From assembly GCA_034620365.1 (NCBI GenBank), contig JAQGEQ010000139.1, positions 124,001-188,000 on the forward strand: 64,000 bases of DNA, read 5' to 3'. Below the pieces are notes generated by a model, which was given only the letters and a program-made list of their open reading frames with translations, made no database searches and had not been told where the DNA came from. The number at the start of each line of letters is the position of its first letter. Position 1 is the stretch's first letter. Source of the DNA: Pegea sp. RAD2-039 (lineage: Eukaryota > Chordata > Thaliacea > Salpida > Salpidae). The position numbers were made by a program, and so were the translations under genes. This document shows, in pieces, positions 23,701 through 36,340 of the stretch.

Positions 23701-24879
23701 GTTAGAAACTTTGAAGTACAAACGAATATCTCTGCAATATAAGACCTACATTTTTTGAACTTGAAAAGCCTTTGATATAATTTGAATAAAACTGTGCTAT
23801 AAATTTAAGAAATCAATTGATGTAAATAAAGATATGATCAAAAAAATTGCTAAAAGCTGAAATTGAAAACATGCAAGACTCAAAGTTGTCTCTATCTCAC
23901 ATATTTATAAAGATATATTCAGATGAGCCACAATTTGTCGAAATAAAATGAGACACTAGAAAAATAGCTTTTTTAATGTTTAAGCAGTTGTGAAAGCATG
24001 TAGAAGTTTAATCTTCAAATTACTGCTTTACTTTCCAAGTCTTCTGTATTCTTCATCGATAAGGACAGTTGTAGGAATTAGAAATTGTCTTTTGGTATGG
24101 TGTGAGTTTTTAAATGGGTCTTCAAAACACAAACGGAGTTTTTGTATTTTTGCGTGAATATTTTAGCTAGTGTCTTTGCAAAAGCTAGGAAGATATGAAA
24201 CATATCTTAACTAAATAAACTTTTTTAAATAAAGTATAGAAATCAATAAATTAAATTGAAGTTAAAACTATAAGATAACCTTTTACAAAGTTTGCGGAAC
24301 TAGCAATGTTGGTGCCTCTGTAAGCAACTGTACATAAAATAGTAGCTTCTATCAGGCATTTTGATTCAAGTCTTTTAGATTTACACTCAAATGTTCAATT
24401 TTTTGAAAAGAATAGACTTGAAACTCAATTGAAAGTATTGGAGGGTATTTGATACATATCAAACAACTTGTTTACCAAATTGTAACATTAATAGCAATAT
24501 TTATTTCGTTTTTTTCATTTTGGAATCACTTTTAAACTAAAATTTGTATTAAAGAAATGAAAAGACTTGGTCTGCCTCTTTTACAATGCTCTCTTAATAA
24601 ATATTTACTATGAATTTATTCAATAATATGCAGGATGTAGCTGAAATATTTAAAACTTCCCAAAGTCTAGATTCTAGAAAATTAATAAATTCTTCTAATT
24701 TTCTAAGATTAGGCTATTAAACTGCTTAATTTAGATTAACACAGTAACAACAACTTTTAAAATTTAAATCTTTTATTTACACTTTAAAATATATTTGAGC
24801 ATGTAAAGAGTTTCAATTAGAAATATTTTGAGTTCAATTTGTTCCGAATTTCTGAATTTGATTACTTTTCTTCCATTCA
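23701..24879. other. AT-rich sequence, nothing recognised
   Basis: No exon, transposon or RNA gene recognised. It lies downstream of the 3' end of the secreted-protein gene. Confidence 0.45.
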
Positions 24880-26685
24880 TCAATACTCATGGATAGAGTG
24901 TAGCTTTTCTGGCTTACCTTCTTCATCTCCAAGCAAAACTGCAAAAAATTTCAATAAAAATTTAATTCTTTTCAGGAATTTACTATTATTACTTAGCACC
25001 TTCAACCACTAGATTGATTTGTTTACTATATTCTCAAACGAAAAGTCTTTTGCTCCAATTTTGTTTGTACTGATCAAATATTAATACACGATGTCAAATC
25101 TAACAAGCTACATTTTATCTGACATCTTGAGCTTGATGCAAATATCAGCGATGAGTTAAACGATTGGTTAAGTCGATTGGCTGCTAGCTCATTGTGCTTT
25201 GAATTTATAGGTTCGAGTCTTTGAAACCCTCTAAAACTCATCAAACAATTTAAAGACTTGAAGCTGATGCGTTAGCTCTTTGCAAAGGATCTTACTTCTT
25301 GCATCTTATACCTTACACTAATATTAGTTCAAATTGTACAGGCCAATTTGGACTAGCTATTTTAAACCACCAAGACGTAGAAGACAAATTAGAATAAATC
25401 TGACCAATCAGGACATTTGAGATGTTTACGATTCTTACAAAAATACAATTTTCTTGATTAAAGCAGAATTGCAAATTAGCAAGTCTTCATCATCTCTGAC
25501 CATTAAGAAAAGTTTATATTACAACTTTTATGAAAAAGCTTAAAACGATTTTAAAAAATTCTCATCATAACTTTCAATGATTGTCACTGAATCGTTATCT
25601 AATGTTACTTGAAGCCATGTAAGCTAGAATTATATTTTGTCGCTTTGATATAATTAGCTAGAGAATTAACAATTTAAATTTATCAAAAGAAAAAGTTACA
25701 ATTTGATTTTCGAATTCAACTGTTCACAAATCAGGCTTGATAATCATTTTGTTGGTTTAAATTAAATGAGAAACAGATAGATGATTTTCTAAGAAGCCTG
25801 ACATAATTTTATAGGCTTGAAAATACTACTGAAGTTTGAACGAATCTTTCTGTTTTTAAACTTTATTTAAATAGGATTTGATTTAAACAGAAACATTATT
25901 CAAATAATACTTTCTTCTATTTTAAGATAAAAGTTTATTTAATTGCTTTTCAAAGAAGTTCCTCTAAATAACGTTGAGGTTGACTTCAAATAGTTGTTGA
26001 TTTAATAAAGTCAAACTAATCAAAATAAAAGCTAACATTTGTATCTAATAGCAAACCAATTTAATTAAATAATAAAATAATTTAATAAAATAATCCTACT
26101 ATATTTAATTGATCAAACAATTTATAGCAAGTTAATAATATTTTTATGATTTTCCGTATTAATATAATTTGATGATTATACCTGGAATAAAATGAAACCA
26201 TACACGTCGCGCTATATCAGTAAACATCTTCCTAGCATTTTCTTCACCAATATCGTCTCTCATTTCATCATATGCAGACCGCAAGCTTTGAACATATTCA
26301 CGAAGAGTAACATCCTAAGATAAGAAGAAAATTAATTGAGATACTGTTACAATCACGAAACATATTCTATTAATTTGTTTTAAATTCTAAATGTGTATTT
26401 TTTACAAACTTTTTCATCGTTCGTCTTTTCATCCAACAATCCTTTTGTAACCTTCCTTAAATGGGGCTTCATCAGTTTCATACTGAAAAAATTTGCAAAA
26501 TAATTAATTGAAACAGTTTTGAAAGCTCTAACTTTGTTAAGATATTTTAAAATAATTTTCTAAAAACTAGACGCATAATAATAAGTTTTATTTTAAATCA
26601 TCACTTACAAATCTACTATCCAATTAGCATTACCAAGAGAAGCCATGCTCAGTATGACACAAATTCCAATTATCTTACAATTCAT
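24880..26685 (-). CDS. Small predicted secreted protein, unrecognised (4 exons)
   Basis: I do not recognise this family. Minus-strand exons 26609-26685, 26410-26482, 26182-26314 and 24880-24938 splice in phase (77+73+133+59 = 342 nt) to a 113-residue protein. The N-terminus has a clear signal peptide (MNCKIIGICVILSMASLGNA, likely cut after GNA). The mature part is cysteine-free and looks largely helical and charged: NWIVDFMKLMKPHLRKVTKG, then LREYVQSLRSAYDEMRDDIG, then MFTDIARRVWFHFIP, ending in an acidic tail (LLGDEEGKPEKLHSIHEY). Splice sites are canonical (donors GTAAGT, GTTTGT, GTATAA; acceptors TTTTTTCAG, TATCTTAG, TTTTGCAG). If the third donor is not used, the frame instead closes at 26159 after seven more codons, giving 101 residues. 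Function unknown; a secreted ligand, defence or parasite-type effector peptide are all possible. Confidence 0.6.
25149..25230 (+). pseudogene. tRNA-Ser(GCT)-like relic
   Basis: The segment carries the layout of a serine tRNA: a D-arm-like ACGATTGGTTAAGTCGATTGG, an anticodon arm with GCT inside GGCTGCTAGCTC, a variable-arm region (ATTGTGCTTTGAATT) and a T-loop GGTTCGAGTC. The acceptor ends do not pair and the T-stem is weak, so it is not a functional tRNA. It is a pseudogene or a SINE head. It lies antisense in intron 3 of the secreted-protein gene. Confidence 0.6.
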
Positions 26686-28849
26686 ACTCGTTTATTTTCA
26701 ACAAAAGTTTCTAAAAAAATTACAATTTTTGTTATCTTTAAGCTATTTTATGAACAATTTGTTAAGTAGAGTTTAAAACAGTTTCCAATCAAGACAAACG
26801 CAAAACAAAGATCAGAAATTTTTTTTGCAATTATTTAACATTGATTTGTGGCTAAAAACTGAAAATATTTGGTTTAACCATGATTGTTAGCATCAAGTTC
26901 TTGCACTTCTTTTCATGTCACTAACAGCATTTAAAGCCCCTTTTTCAACGTATGGTCACATTACTTCAAGGAAATGATATCTTATGAAAATATTTATCCT
27001 ATTTTTAAGCGAGTCATTTTCATTTTCAAACTTAAAATAATAAAAACATCCTTAAAATTAGAAGTATTGGTTTTTTGATTATTATAATGAGAAGTTTTAA
27101 CTGCTATTCATATATAACAGCTCTAAAGTAATCATAAAAAAATTAGCTGTAATTTCATTTTTATGTCCTCGCTCTGTCGCCCTTTCTTGATTTATCTTCA
27201 GATATAATTCCTTTCACTGTATGATCACATATCATATCTTTAGACTTTCGAAGCACTGGCAAAGAGATGACCAAAGCTATCATTCAGTTAATTTGTTAAG
27301 TCTTCTTAAAGAATGTTTATAACTATTAAGAGTGGTTTGTAACACATTGCTAGAAGTATGCAAGTTTTGATCATTTTTGATCACACAGTACTGAGATTGT
27401 CTGTAATGTAGGTTCGTACATGATAGGTTTATTATCATTTAAAGCTTATTAATCAATTTATGTCACAAGTCAAGGTACCGAGTTTTCCTAACTAAGCTGT
27501 ATATTCAATACACTTCTTTAAACTTTTTTTTAACGGGTTTAAGCTTACTTTTTGGTACTTTAATCCAACGCTAATATTGCGATGATAAAAGTCTCAATTA
27601 CTTTTTTAATGATAAAAAATCAATCGTTATATGAAAACATATAAATTTATTTACATCTGGTCAAGGTTTACAGTCTCCACAAAAAGATAAAGCTTTTCAC
27701 AAATTGCTGTAACGAAGAAACGAAAACAAAAACATCATCAAAATAACAACTGAAAATTAAATCAGAAATAATATCCTTGTTTTTGCAACACTGATACATG
27801 AAAATAAACAAATCCTTTTCTAAGCATCCGTATCATTTGTATGTATTTAAGAACAACAATTTGTGTCACTGTTTGTTTTTATTATCATAAAAACATTATT
27901 TGAAATATACTTAATTATGTAACCTATAAGCAATAAACTGGATGAAGTTTCAACTAAGAATTAGTGTTAAGACACTAGTAGAGCTGTGTAACCAAGAGCA
28001 GTTTTATTCAAAGCTGTTAACTCTAAATTATTTACTTGGCAAATGCCAGATACTTAATACCGATACATAATTAAGATGTAAACCAGTTATTAGTGAATTA
28101 TGTCATGCAAACACAAAGAGACATATTATTACAATATTGTTGAGTTTATTTATAGCTATGTAGAAATACATAAGTAAATACGAAAACATCGACAGAGCTA
28201 ATTACAAACGAAGCAATAATCTTTAAACAATTACAGCGAAAGTATTTGATAGCTTGAAACCTTTACGTTTATGCAACAAGAAAAAAAATAGTTTTAAAAA
28301 GATTTTATTTTTTTATAATCTGACATTCTGTGAAGAAGTCCTTGTTGATGAGAAACGGTTTATGTAAAAAAACAACTTGATAAATTTAAAAGTTACCCCA
28401 ATGACTCATTTTGGCATCCTTCAATCAACTTTCAGTATCTGTCATAGAAAGATAAAGATTATTGTAGAGAGCCTTTAGATAGTTACAAGGAAGTGATTGA
28501 GGGAATTAAAAAGTTGACTAAGATCAAAAGGCTTCATCAAAGTAATGTTTGAAGACTCTTTATCTGAGTAAAACAAAATCTGTATTCATGTCCAAATAAA
28601 AACTTGCTTCCTCTCTAAATTATGACATTTTTTGGCTAATTACAGTAATGGTTAAAAATCAATGCAAACGAAAATGTTTATTGTTTGGTGCAATATTTCA
28701 AAAGCCATTTATTAAAAGAAAACTGATAAAAATTTCACAAGACGAGATACTTATTTAAAATGTTTGTTCAGCAACTTGTAAGTGAATTAGATTAGAACTT
28801 GAGTTGATTACCGAGTTTACATAAAGTAGTTTATCTATTTATGGAATAA
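26686..28849. other. AT-rich intergenic sequence, nothing recognised
   Basis: Should include the promoter of the minus-strand secreted-protein gene, but no specific element could be supported. No transposon protein or RNA gene recognised. Confidence 0.45.
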
Positions 28850-29290
28850 CGCATAGCTGCAGATAACAAACCACCCATCTCTCATAGCGGACACAATACA
28901 AGGTGAATACAGAAAAATAAAATAAAAATAATACAGTTTAACAAGAAAAAGTAGAACACAGCGAAGTATAAAAAAATAATAATAATGAATAAAACAAAAA
29001 AGACAGATGTACCATTTGTTAGCAAATTACTCGACTAATAGTTTATTATTAATAATATCTAATTTTAAAAGTAGTAACATACTTTTCTGTTTTTTAAAGT
29101 TGTTCATTGGATTTATTTTGAACAACGAAACTCTGAAAGCATGGGAAAGATTGCAGTTTATCAAGAAATCATTGAAATTAAGATGAGAAAAACTGTTAAT
29201 CAATTTGAACAGTAATGCAAGATCAGAGACATTTGCAAAAGATTTCATGTTGTAGAGTTTCAGTATCAACTCGAAATGGTCCTTGTATAA
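28850..29290 (-). mobile_element. LINE-B copy 3, C-terminal RT fragment
   Basis: The minus-strand frame 29027-29269 gives LALLFKLINSFSHLNFNDFL and NCNLSHAFRVSLFKINPM. These align in pattern with the C-terminal arm of LINE-B copy 2 (VLNGFCHLNFIGYF, LPYVLRCSRL). Only this end of the element is present, and a Gypsy fragment follows on the right. Confidence 0.55.
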
Positions 29291-29299
29291 GGAAAAGGA

Positions 29300-30365
29300 A
29301 ACCTTTAAAAGATTTGGTAGATCACCAAATTTCTGAGCCGCTGCTCCTTCTGCTCCTCAGGTTGAGGCAATAACTCCTGGTACCTGGACCATTAAAGCTC
29401 GTCGTTATTTCCTTCAAGGGAGTGGACACACCAAGTTCATCCTTTTTCTTTCCCATCATCATATTGTCATCTAGATTGTTCATTTCACTTGTTTAAGTAA
29501 TTTGGAGGATTCCCTCTTTATTACTTTGTACGGATTGAATTTCTTGTTCAGTAGCACTTGGATGATTGGCTAGATCCCTCAATGAAACGTTGGGTTCTCT
29601 GTCATACGGATAGCAAACCTGCGAGTACGTTAAGTTAGCCTGCAGCAGTTCAACTTTTTACACTATCACCATCCCTTCGATGTTCTTGACATAAAAACCA
29701 CCAGATATCCGTTTAGGTTGAAAGTAGCCGCTGCATTTATGTCATTTGTAACACATTCCACCGTAAATAGTAAAGATCTATCAATGATCTGCAATGTTGA
29801 TTGGGAGATGTCCTTCTTGAGTTCTTTGAAATCCTGAATTTCCTTTTTTCTCAAAAGGATTTGATAAACCTTTTTCAGATTCGTCATGAGTAATAAAAAA
29901 AAGTCCCATAGCTCTCTACAATGACTTTACATTTGTAGGACTGAAGTTTCATGAAAATTCTCAAATCTTCCAGATTACAGCGCTTTACATATCAATTGAC
30001 TTGTGGGTTGTACGGAATCATCCTTTTATTAATCCTCTTGCAGATCCCCTAACTCAAACACAAACTTCTTATGACTTTTAAGGAAATTCCCACTCAGCAA
30101 CACCTTCACACCATTGAGCTTCTTCATGACAAACGGCTTTGTAATCTTAAGCAGCTTACGTTGAAGGTAGATTCTGCAAAACTTATGCATCTTACAAACG
30201 TCTGATCCATTTCAACCTTAAATTGATTTCAAGTTTTGTGAATCTCTAAGCTTTGAGTAACTTTTCGATTTAAAAAGCTCTTGGAAGATCCAGTATCAAT
30301 AAAACCTTGCCCTTTATAAAAATATCTACCATGGCACGGTTCAATTTCTCGAAAAATTGATTACT
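29300..30365 (-). mobile_element. Ty3/Gypsy remnant with internal deletion, minus strand
   Basis: Reading leftwards on the minus strand, pol domains appear in normal order but with most of each missing. First is an aspartic protease (about 30020-30335; GQGFIDTGSSKSFLNRKV, with the DTG catalytic triad), ending LSGNFLKSHKKFVFELGD. Next is the RT/RNase H tether (29666-29887; RSLLFTVECVTNDINAAATF, then LNGYLVVFMSRTSKGW). Last is the post-integrase tail (29540-29660; KVELLQANLTYSQVCYP, NVSLRDLANHPSA). RT palm, RNase H and integrase core are absent. It is a non-autonomous, broken copy. Confidence 0.8.
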
Positions 30366-30369
30366 TAAG

Positions 30370-31520
30370 GTACTTTGTTAATCATTGCAGTTTTCTAATT
30401 TCTTTGTCTATCTGACTGTTTCTTGGAAAGTCAACCTTCATCTGTTGAAGGAACAGTGCAGAAATATAAATCTGTTTGTCATGGAGGGCTTCAATGCAAA
30501 GATGGTGCTTGGAAGGGACTTCCTTAAAACTCATAAGAAGGTTGTGTTTGAGTTAGGAGGTCCAAAAGAGGATTTAGGGGGACACACTAAAGATGTAAAA
30601 AGGAATTAAACACAAGATTGTTTTGCCAAATGTTCTAGATGTGGACAGAGAGGACATTGTAGTCAATCGTGTGATGTTTAAATTCGGTCATTAAAGAAGC
30701 AGCCGCATAGGAAAAAAAATAGAGAAGAGTTGCGATGACGGCCAAGACTAGAAAGTAGTACTTGTGTGCTACTCACCTAAATGAAAGAGCATTCGGACGC
30801 TCTAATCATTACGAGGTAGAAAAACTAAAAAGGAAAAGCAGAAGAAGAGATTTTACCTCACAGGCTAAAGAACAATCAATATATTCTACTGGATCTAATC
30901 AGGGATCAATAGGGAGATCTAAGCTTTCTCGCTGTGAGGAAGAGTAGGACGGAATCAATCACAAATGGCGATTAAAAAGATATGAGCGTTTTTCACAAGA
31001 ATTATAGTGAATTCCGTAGAAGTCGTTGCTGCCACGGCGGTAGAGAGGATAGTGGAAGCGGGACAACAAACTTTGTAGCGCTGAAACTTTTTGCTTATAT
31101 TTTCTAGTTGCATTTCGCGTTCTTTTATTTAGAATAAAAATTTTTGGTGAAACAGCTCCGTACCACCCACAGTTCTTTAGTTCATCGGAGACACAAAAAT
31201 GACCCTACACGAATTGCAGTACATGAAGTAGAAGGTTATTGTTTCCGAGGTTATTGTACGGATAAATGAGAAAATGGAAACTGCAGTGGAGATATCAAAT
31301 GGGTTACTATAATTCAAAGAAAGAGAATATCAAAAGAATGCCCTGCTAGAGCAATGTTAAAACTAGATATTTAAAACATATGTTGAAACTAGAAGTTGAA
31401 GCAAAATTACTGTATTGCTCAAGTTGAAATGGGAACAAACTTTCCCAATCATCCCACTTTAGATGTCAATGTAGAAATTTCCTCACCAAGTGAAACGGAG
31501 TACTCTTACTTTATTGGATG
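30370..31520 (+). mobile_element. Ty3/Gypsy fragments, plus strand, out of normal order
   Basis: The frame 30385-30609 encodes the C-terminal half of a Gypsy protease (LFVMEGFNAKMVLGRDFLKT, HKKVVFELGGPKEDL), close to the same part of the minus-strand copy next door. It is followed by a CCHC zinc knuckle (CSRCGQRGHCSQSC, about 30625-30670). In an intact element the knuckle precedes the protease, so the segment is rearranged or joins two insertions. Around 31140-31165 a TATTT...AATAAAAATT stretch followed by TTGGTGAAACAGC could be an LTR end plus primer-binding site. Downstream, 31200-31360 reads as gag-like sequence (MTLHELQYMK, then VIVSEVIVRINEKMETAVEI). Stops occur throughout. Confidence 0.65.
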
Positions 31521-31559
31521 TTGGCAGTTATGCAAAAATAGAAGTAACTCATTATAGTT

Positions 31560-32515
31560 ATAAGTCCCCGTACAATATAACAGTGCATAATTTCATAGAA
31601 TGTTAATAATGTAAAAAGATAATAGTTTAAAAATGAGAATTGTGTCAATATTAAACCGGCCCAATTTTAGCTTGAACATTACGAGAGAGTCTGACCTGAT
31701 AATGTCTGATGGCAGCTGGTTAAAGGTTTCAATTATCCATTATAAGAAAAAAAATTACTCTAATTAAAGAAAGAGGTGATATGGGCTTATTAAGATATAA
31801 TGTGTGTCGGTAGAGCTGATATAACTTGAGTGAAGGACTAATAGAAAAGAAAGTATCGAATTGAAGTTGAACTAAATTGTGAAGAGCTGAAGAAACAAGA
31901 ATTAGGTCGTATTTGGTTCGTCGAATTTCCAAAGTATCTAAATTCGAGTTGCTGAGACGATGTTTATAACTATCATTTTTAATATCAAGTTTCTTGCATA
32001 TCAATTTCTTAAATATTGCCTGAACAGATTAAATTTTTCTGATATCAGAAATTTGTAATGGCATTCATGCACTGATACTATATTCAAGAATTGGACGTAC
32101 GTAGAATTTAAAAAAATTTAAAAGGAATATAGATCACTAGAATTAAAGGTCATTACAATAAGTTTGATTGATATTATTGATCGATTTTTTAACGATTTTT
32201 GAAACATAATTTTGGCATTTATAGTCAGATGACAGGGTTACAGTAAGGTCTCGAACTGAAGATATTAGTGGAATAATAAATCTATTGATGAAATGTTGGT
32301 TTAAGAAATGTGCATCTGGCTTACAAGAGAAAGTTACTTGTGGGATAGATTCTGAGCTGCCAGTATACAGACCAGTTGTCTACAGGGTGTAGAGCAGCAT
32401 GAAGGTGTAACGAATTGCAAGATAATAGCTTAATGTTATCTGCATATACAAACAAACTAACATCATCTACTGCTCCTAGTCTTGTAATGAGGTATTCAAT
32501 AAAAGGTACAAAGCG
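31560..32515 (-). mobile_element. LINE-A copy 3, 3' part of RT, minus strand
   Basis: The frame 31729-32004 gives KKLDIKNDSYKHRLS, NLDTLEIRRTKYDLIL and LQFDTFFSISPSLKLYQL, matching the C-terminal region of the open LINE-A copy at 62.3-62.6 kb. Matching sequence extends to about 32510 with frameshifts. The family 3' hairpin and A-rich tail are missing, so the copy is truncated at both ends. Confidence 0.8.
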
Positions 32516-34285
32516 AATATATAAGAATTTAGTTTTACCTTACTTTTAACTTTTAATAAAATGAACATTTATCGAACTGAAATCAAATAACTAAGTTTAG
32601 TCAGCTAATCAAATTTCATTAACCTTACATTTTTGAGTGTAACTTGATTCACAAAAAAAAGTAAAGTTAAGCAAGAAACAACCATTACGAATTTTCATTC
32701 TTGTAAAACTAAAAAAACTGTAAGAAATATTTAATAGAAAAAGATAACAACAACATGAATTAGATTAAGAAATGAAAAAAAAAATTAAAATTCTTATTTA
32801 TCAGAAAACTACACGAAGTGCCACATCTTTAAGCTGGGAAAAACGCTCATCAACTAACTTACCTTTATTTGATATCTAATATTCAATAAATTAAACCTTC
32901 ACTTATCTTAATACTAATGTTGAGTATAAAAATGTTTTGTTATAGCTACATACAAGGTTTGATATTTGCTTAGACCAGGTAACAATGTGTTGAGTTATTT
33001 AAAACTTTAAAAAATCATTTAGAAATAAATAAAATGTTAACAGCGAAGTAATCTCATTTATCAGTTCTTAGTTAAACTCTTTAATTGACGCATTTTTTAA
33101 CCTTAATCAAAATGTTAATGAAATACAATTATCAGAAGATTTTTCTTCTCGCATCAAATGAGGTACTTTAAGTAGAGAAAATGCAATTGTAAGAAACTCA
33201 TTATTCATTACAGCATTCTTAAGTCAGTGCTTTGAAAAAAGTCAAGTTTTATGTACAAAAATACATAAATACATAAATTTAAATACGCTAGTTAAGCAAA
33301 TACAGATCATATAGTTCTATGTAACTTTTAAACAGTTAGTATATTATAAAGAACGAAAATTGAACTATTTCTACTTTCAAAAGAATGACAAAACTGCTTC
33401 ATGTTGATGTTAAAGCTTCGTTCAATTTAGATACAAAATTTAACTAAAATCATCGCATTTATATTTTATGGATGAGTTTCATTGTTATACCTCATCCAAC
33501 TTATTTGAGATTTGATTAAGCTAATTCATACTTTTTTACAAACAAAAATAGTTGTTGACAGAAGTTAACAATTAAGTATTTAAGAAATAAGTAAATTTCT
33601 TTTTAAAAAGTTGGAAGGTTTGTTGATAGAGATAATATTTAAATGTAAAATTAAGAGTTATTTGTGAGATTTATGAAATTGAGCTTCTAATATGGTGTCT
33701 GAGAAAGAATTGATTTATGTACAAATCTTTCTTATAACTATTACTGATAATTATTGCGTTTTGACGCTATGCATTTGTAGATTTAATTTTGGTTTATTTC
33801 TTTTATCAAGAAATTTATGCATTTTTTGCATGAAGTTCTGACTTCAAACATATTTTTTGTTCGATAAAGACTGATAACTACCGAGTCATCAACACAAACA
33901 TATTGCTTATTCTTAGTATGCTTTGAATGAAATGATTCAGTAAAAACTGATAAGCCATCTTACAGGTGAAGCTATCTAATTACATTTAACGTAAAAGTTT
34001 ATTCAGACTGTGATCTCTCGATCAGAAATATTTTCTAGCTACACTTGACAATCACTATAGAAGCTTGCTTACAGCAGTGTTATAGTTAATTTATTCAAAT
34101 ATTTTATGTTAATATTGTTAAAATTAAAATATTTTTAAAAAGAATGAATATGATTTAGAATCGACTTTCCAACTCCATCACTGCATCAAAATCTTTTTTT
34201 TTTAAACTCGGTTTACAAATATGATTTAAGTAATTTCGCTAGCAAGTGATATATAATACTATAATATTAATATATAAGGATATAA
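32516..34285. other. AT-rich sequence, nothing recognised
   Basis: No coding signal, repeat copy or RNA gene recognised between two LINE-A fragments. Confidence 0.45.
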
Positions 34286-34665
34286 ATAAGTTAACAGCCC
34301 ATTATGAAAGTAATAGTCCTTGTGACATTATCTATCTCGATTTTGCTAGGGCATTTGATTCTGTTTCACACAACAAACTCATTCTTGTTTGACGAAAATT
34401 CAAAATCATCAGCATCATCTGAAAATGCAGATTGCTTATTAAGTAGAATCCAACAAACATGAGTTGAAAGAAATTTATTTGCTCGTAGTCAAGTCACCAA
34501 TTCTGTTCTTTTTTTTACTTTTTATTGATGACCTTTTCAGAAGATGAAGCAACTGATGTTGTTAGTATTTTTGTATATGAAGGTGGAATCAAGATTGCGA
34601 TTCTTTACAGCTTCAAATACACGTTGTGAATGACTCTTCTGTGAACTAGCAGCTTTGATATTTTT
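34285..34665 (+). mobile_element. LINE-A copy 4, short RT fragment, plus strand
   Basis: Translation near 34290-34390 gives TAHYESNSPCDIIYLDFARA followed by FDSVSHNKL, the palm motif region of LINE-A RT. Further weak matches run to about 34650. The rest of the element is absent. Confidence 0.7.
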
Positions 34666-35449
34666 CTAATTTTATATAATATTATATTTTAGCTAGTATT
34701 AGCTGTAAGTGAACGTTATTCTGCAATTAAGTAGTTTTTCTGACTGTATAAATTTAATAATGATCAATGCAGCAAAGATTTTGTCATATTAAAATCTTAA
34801 TAAAGAGCTTTAGAAGATTTGAATAGAAGTTACTCAATTTAAGAAAGTAATTTTAAGTATTTTTGTTTTAACAACGAAAAATACTTATTAGAAAATGTCT
34901 TAATCGTATCGAAGATGTCAATATAAACTTCAAACCATCAAGTTACAGGCAAGCTTTTACGAATACAAAAAATGTTAGATCTTTTCTGTAAACATTGTTT
35001 TAGCATTGACATATATGATGATTTTTATCATTTTGTAAAATTGAGGTCAGTATTTGTTAAATTATTTTTAGGAATTTACTTTTCAAATTAACTATTCAAA
35101 AGAAATTCTCTTATCGATAGAATCTCAATGAATAACTTAAAATGTTAAGAATTTGTTTTCGTGTACAAAACAAGGTGTCTTGATAAGAGTGATTTCGTGG
35201 CTGTTCTTTCAAAGCTTATTTTCTAATTGGTTGGTTTGTCAAAATTAATCGTAAAGTATTGTTTTTAAATCAAAAATATATAAATCTAAGTTCATGCACA
35301 TTTACAAAAAATATTATACTAGATTGTCTAAACAAATTAAATCTATTAATTTGTAGCAAAATACTTTTTACTTCTAGAAATCAGACTTTATATAAAAAGA
35401 TTTTTGCGAAAATGCTTTGTAAACAGACTAAATATTAATATATTTAAAT
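34666..35449. other. AT-rich sequence, nothing recognised
   Basis: No feature recognised. Confidence 0.4.
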
Positions 35450-35700
35450 TTTTGATAACTATAGAATAACAATAAAGTGTTTTGCCGTAGAAGTAATGAG
35501 TCAAATGTCATTTTCGTATAAGGGATTGTCATTTGACAATAGCCTGTGTTGTGGGTAGCGCTTATCGTTAGTATACTTATCGTTTTAAGTCGCCTTAATA
35601 ATTAGAATACAGCTTGATATAAGAGTCATTATCATTACAATAACTTAATTGATAAACAAAACAGTTAATATTTTTATGATAGTTGGTTATTTGGAAACAT
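35450..35700 (+). mobile_element. Ty3/Gypsy-related LTR, plus strand
   Basis: Related, in the opposite orientation, to the LTR at 9828-10099. Shared features in order: GTTTTGCCG near the start, an AATGTCATT/TTGTCATT pair, GCGCTTA, then AGTCGCCTTAATAATT and GAGTCATTATCATTACA. The copies are diverged and the borders are approximate. No protein-coding element sequence is recognised directly downstream. Confidence 0.55.
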
Positions 35701-35989
35701 TATTTATACATCTGGTAAAATTATAAGATAATTAATTATCTTATAAAATTAATAATTAATGGTGCGAATACTTAGTATAAGAATCAATTTAATTTTTTGT
35801 TTACGCAGAAATTATGAAAACGTTCAAGTTTTAGTTAAATACTAAAGCTTTGATTGTCTTGGAAAGTAAAAAAGTGACCTTGAATCTCAAACAATTGTTG
35901 GAAAATATAATTTAGGAAAATTAATTAAGAAATTTTTTCATATTCTAACTCTTCAAATAAGAAAGTATTTTTTGAGTAATAGAAGAAAA

Positions 35990-36340
35990 AAATGGCCTGC
36001 TTTGGAAAAGAACGGTCATGCTGCAAGCCAGGGCAGAGTTATAGATATCCATTTGTTGCTTATGCAACGGGATTCCACTCTCTACGCTTACAAGGTATAC
36101 AGCGGAACATAAAGACTGATGCAACTGCGCCCAGCTGGCGTCGCAGGAGCTGCCAGAAGGACACTGAGTACAATGAAAAACAGCTTACGAGAAAATTAAT
36201 TAATAATAAATAATTAAGAATTGCTAAAGCTCCAACTGACAAAACGTTACAAACTGCCTACGAGACTCCAAAACCAGCTTTTAATTCAGAGTTTTGCGTC
36301 TCTTAGAAGTGTTGTAATTAACCAGACTTACAAGGCACTT
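35990..36340 (+). repeat. Dispersed repeat fragment shared with 14.5 kb
   Basis: 36253-36330 (AACTGCCTACGAGACTCCAA ... TTGCGTCTCTTAGAAG) matches 14525-14635. The preceding plus frame (35992-36213; starts MACFGKERSCCKPGQSYRYP) has compositional complexity above its surroundings but no domain I recognise. It may be a piece of the LTR element starting at 35450. Confidence 0.4.

Noticed and set aside
36060..36242. Minus-strand 60-codon frame
   Set aside because: No motif; overlaps a dispersed repeat with an equally unconvincing plus frame.
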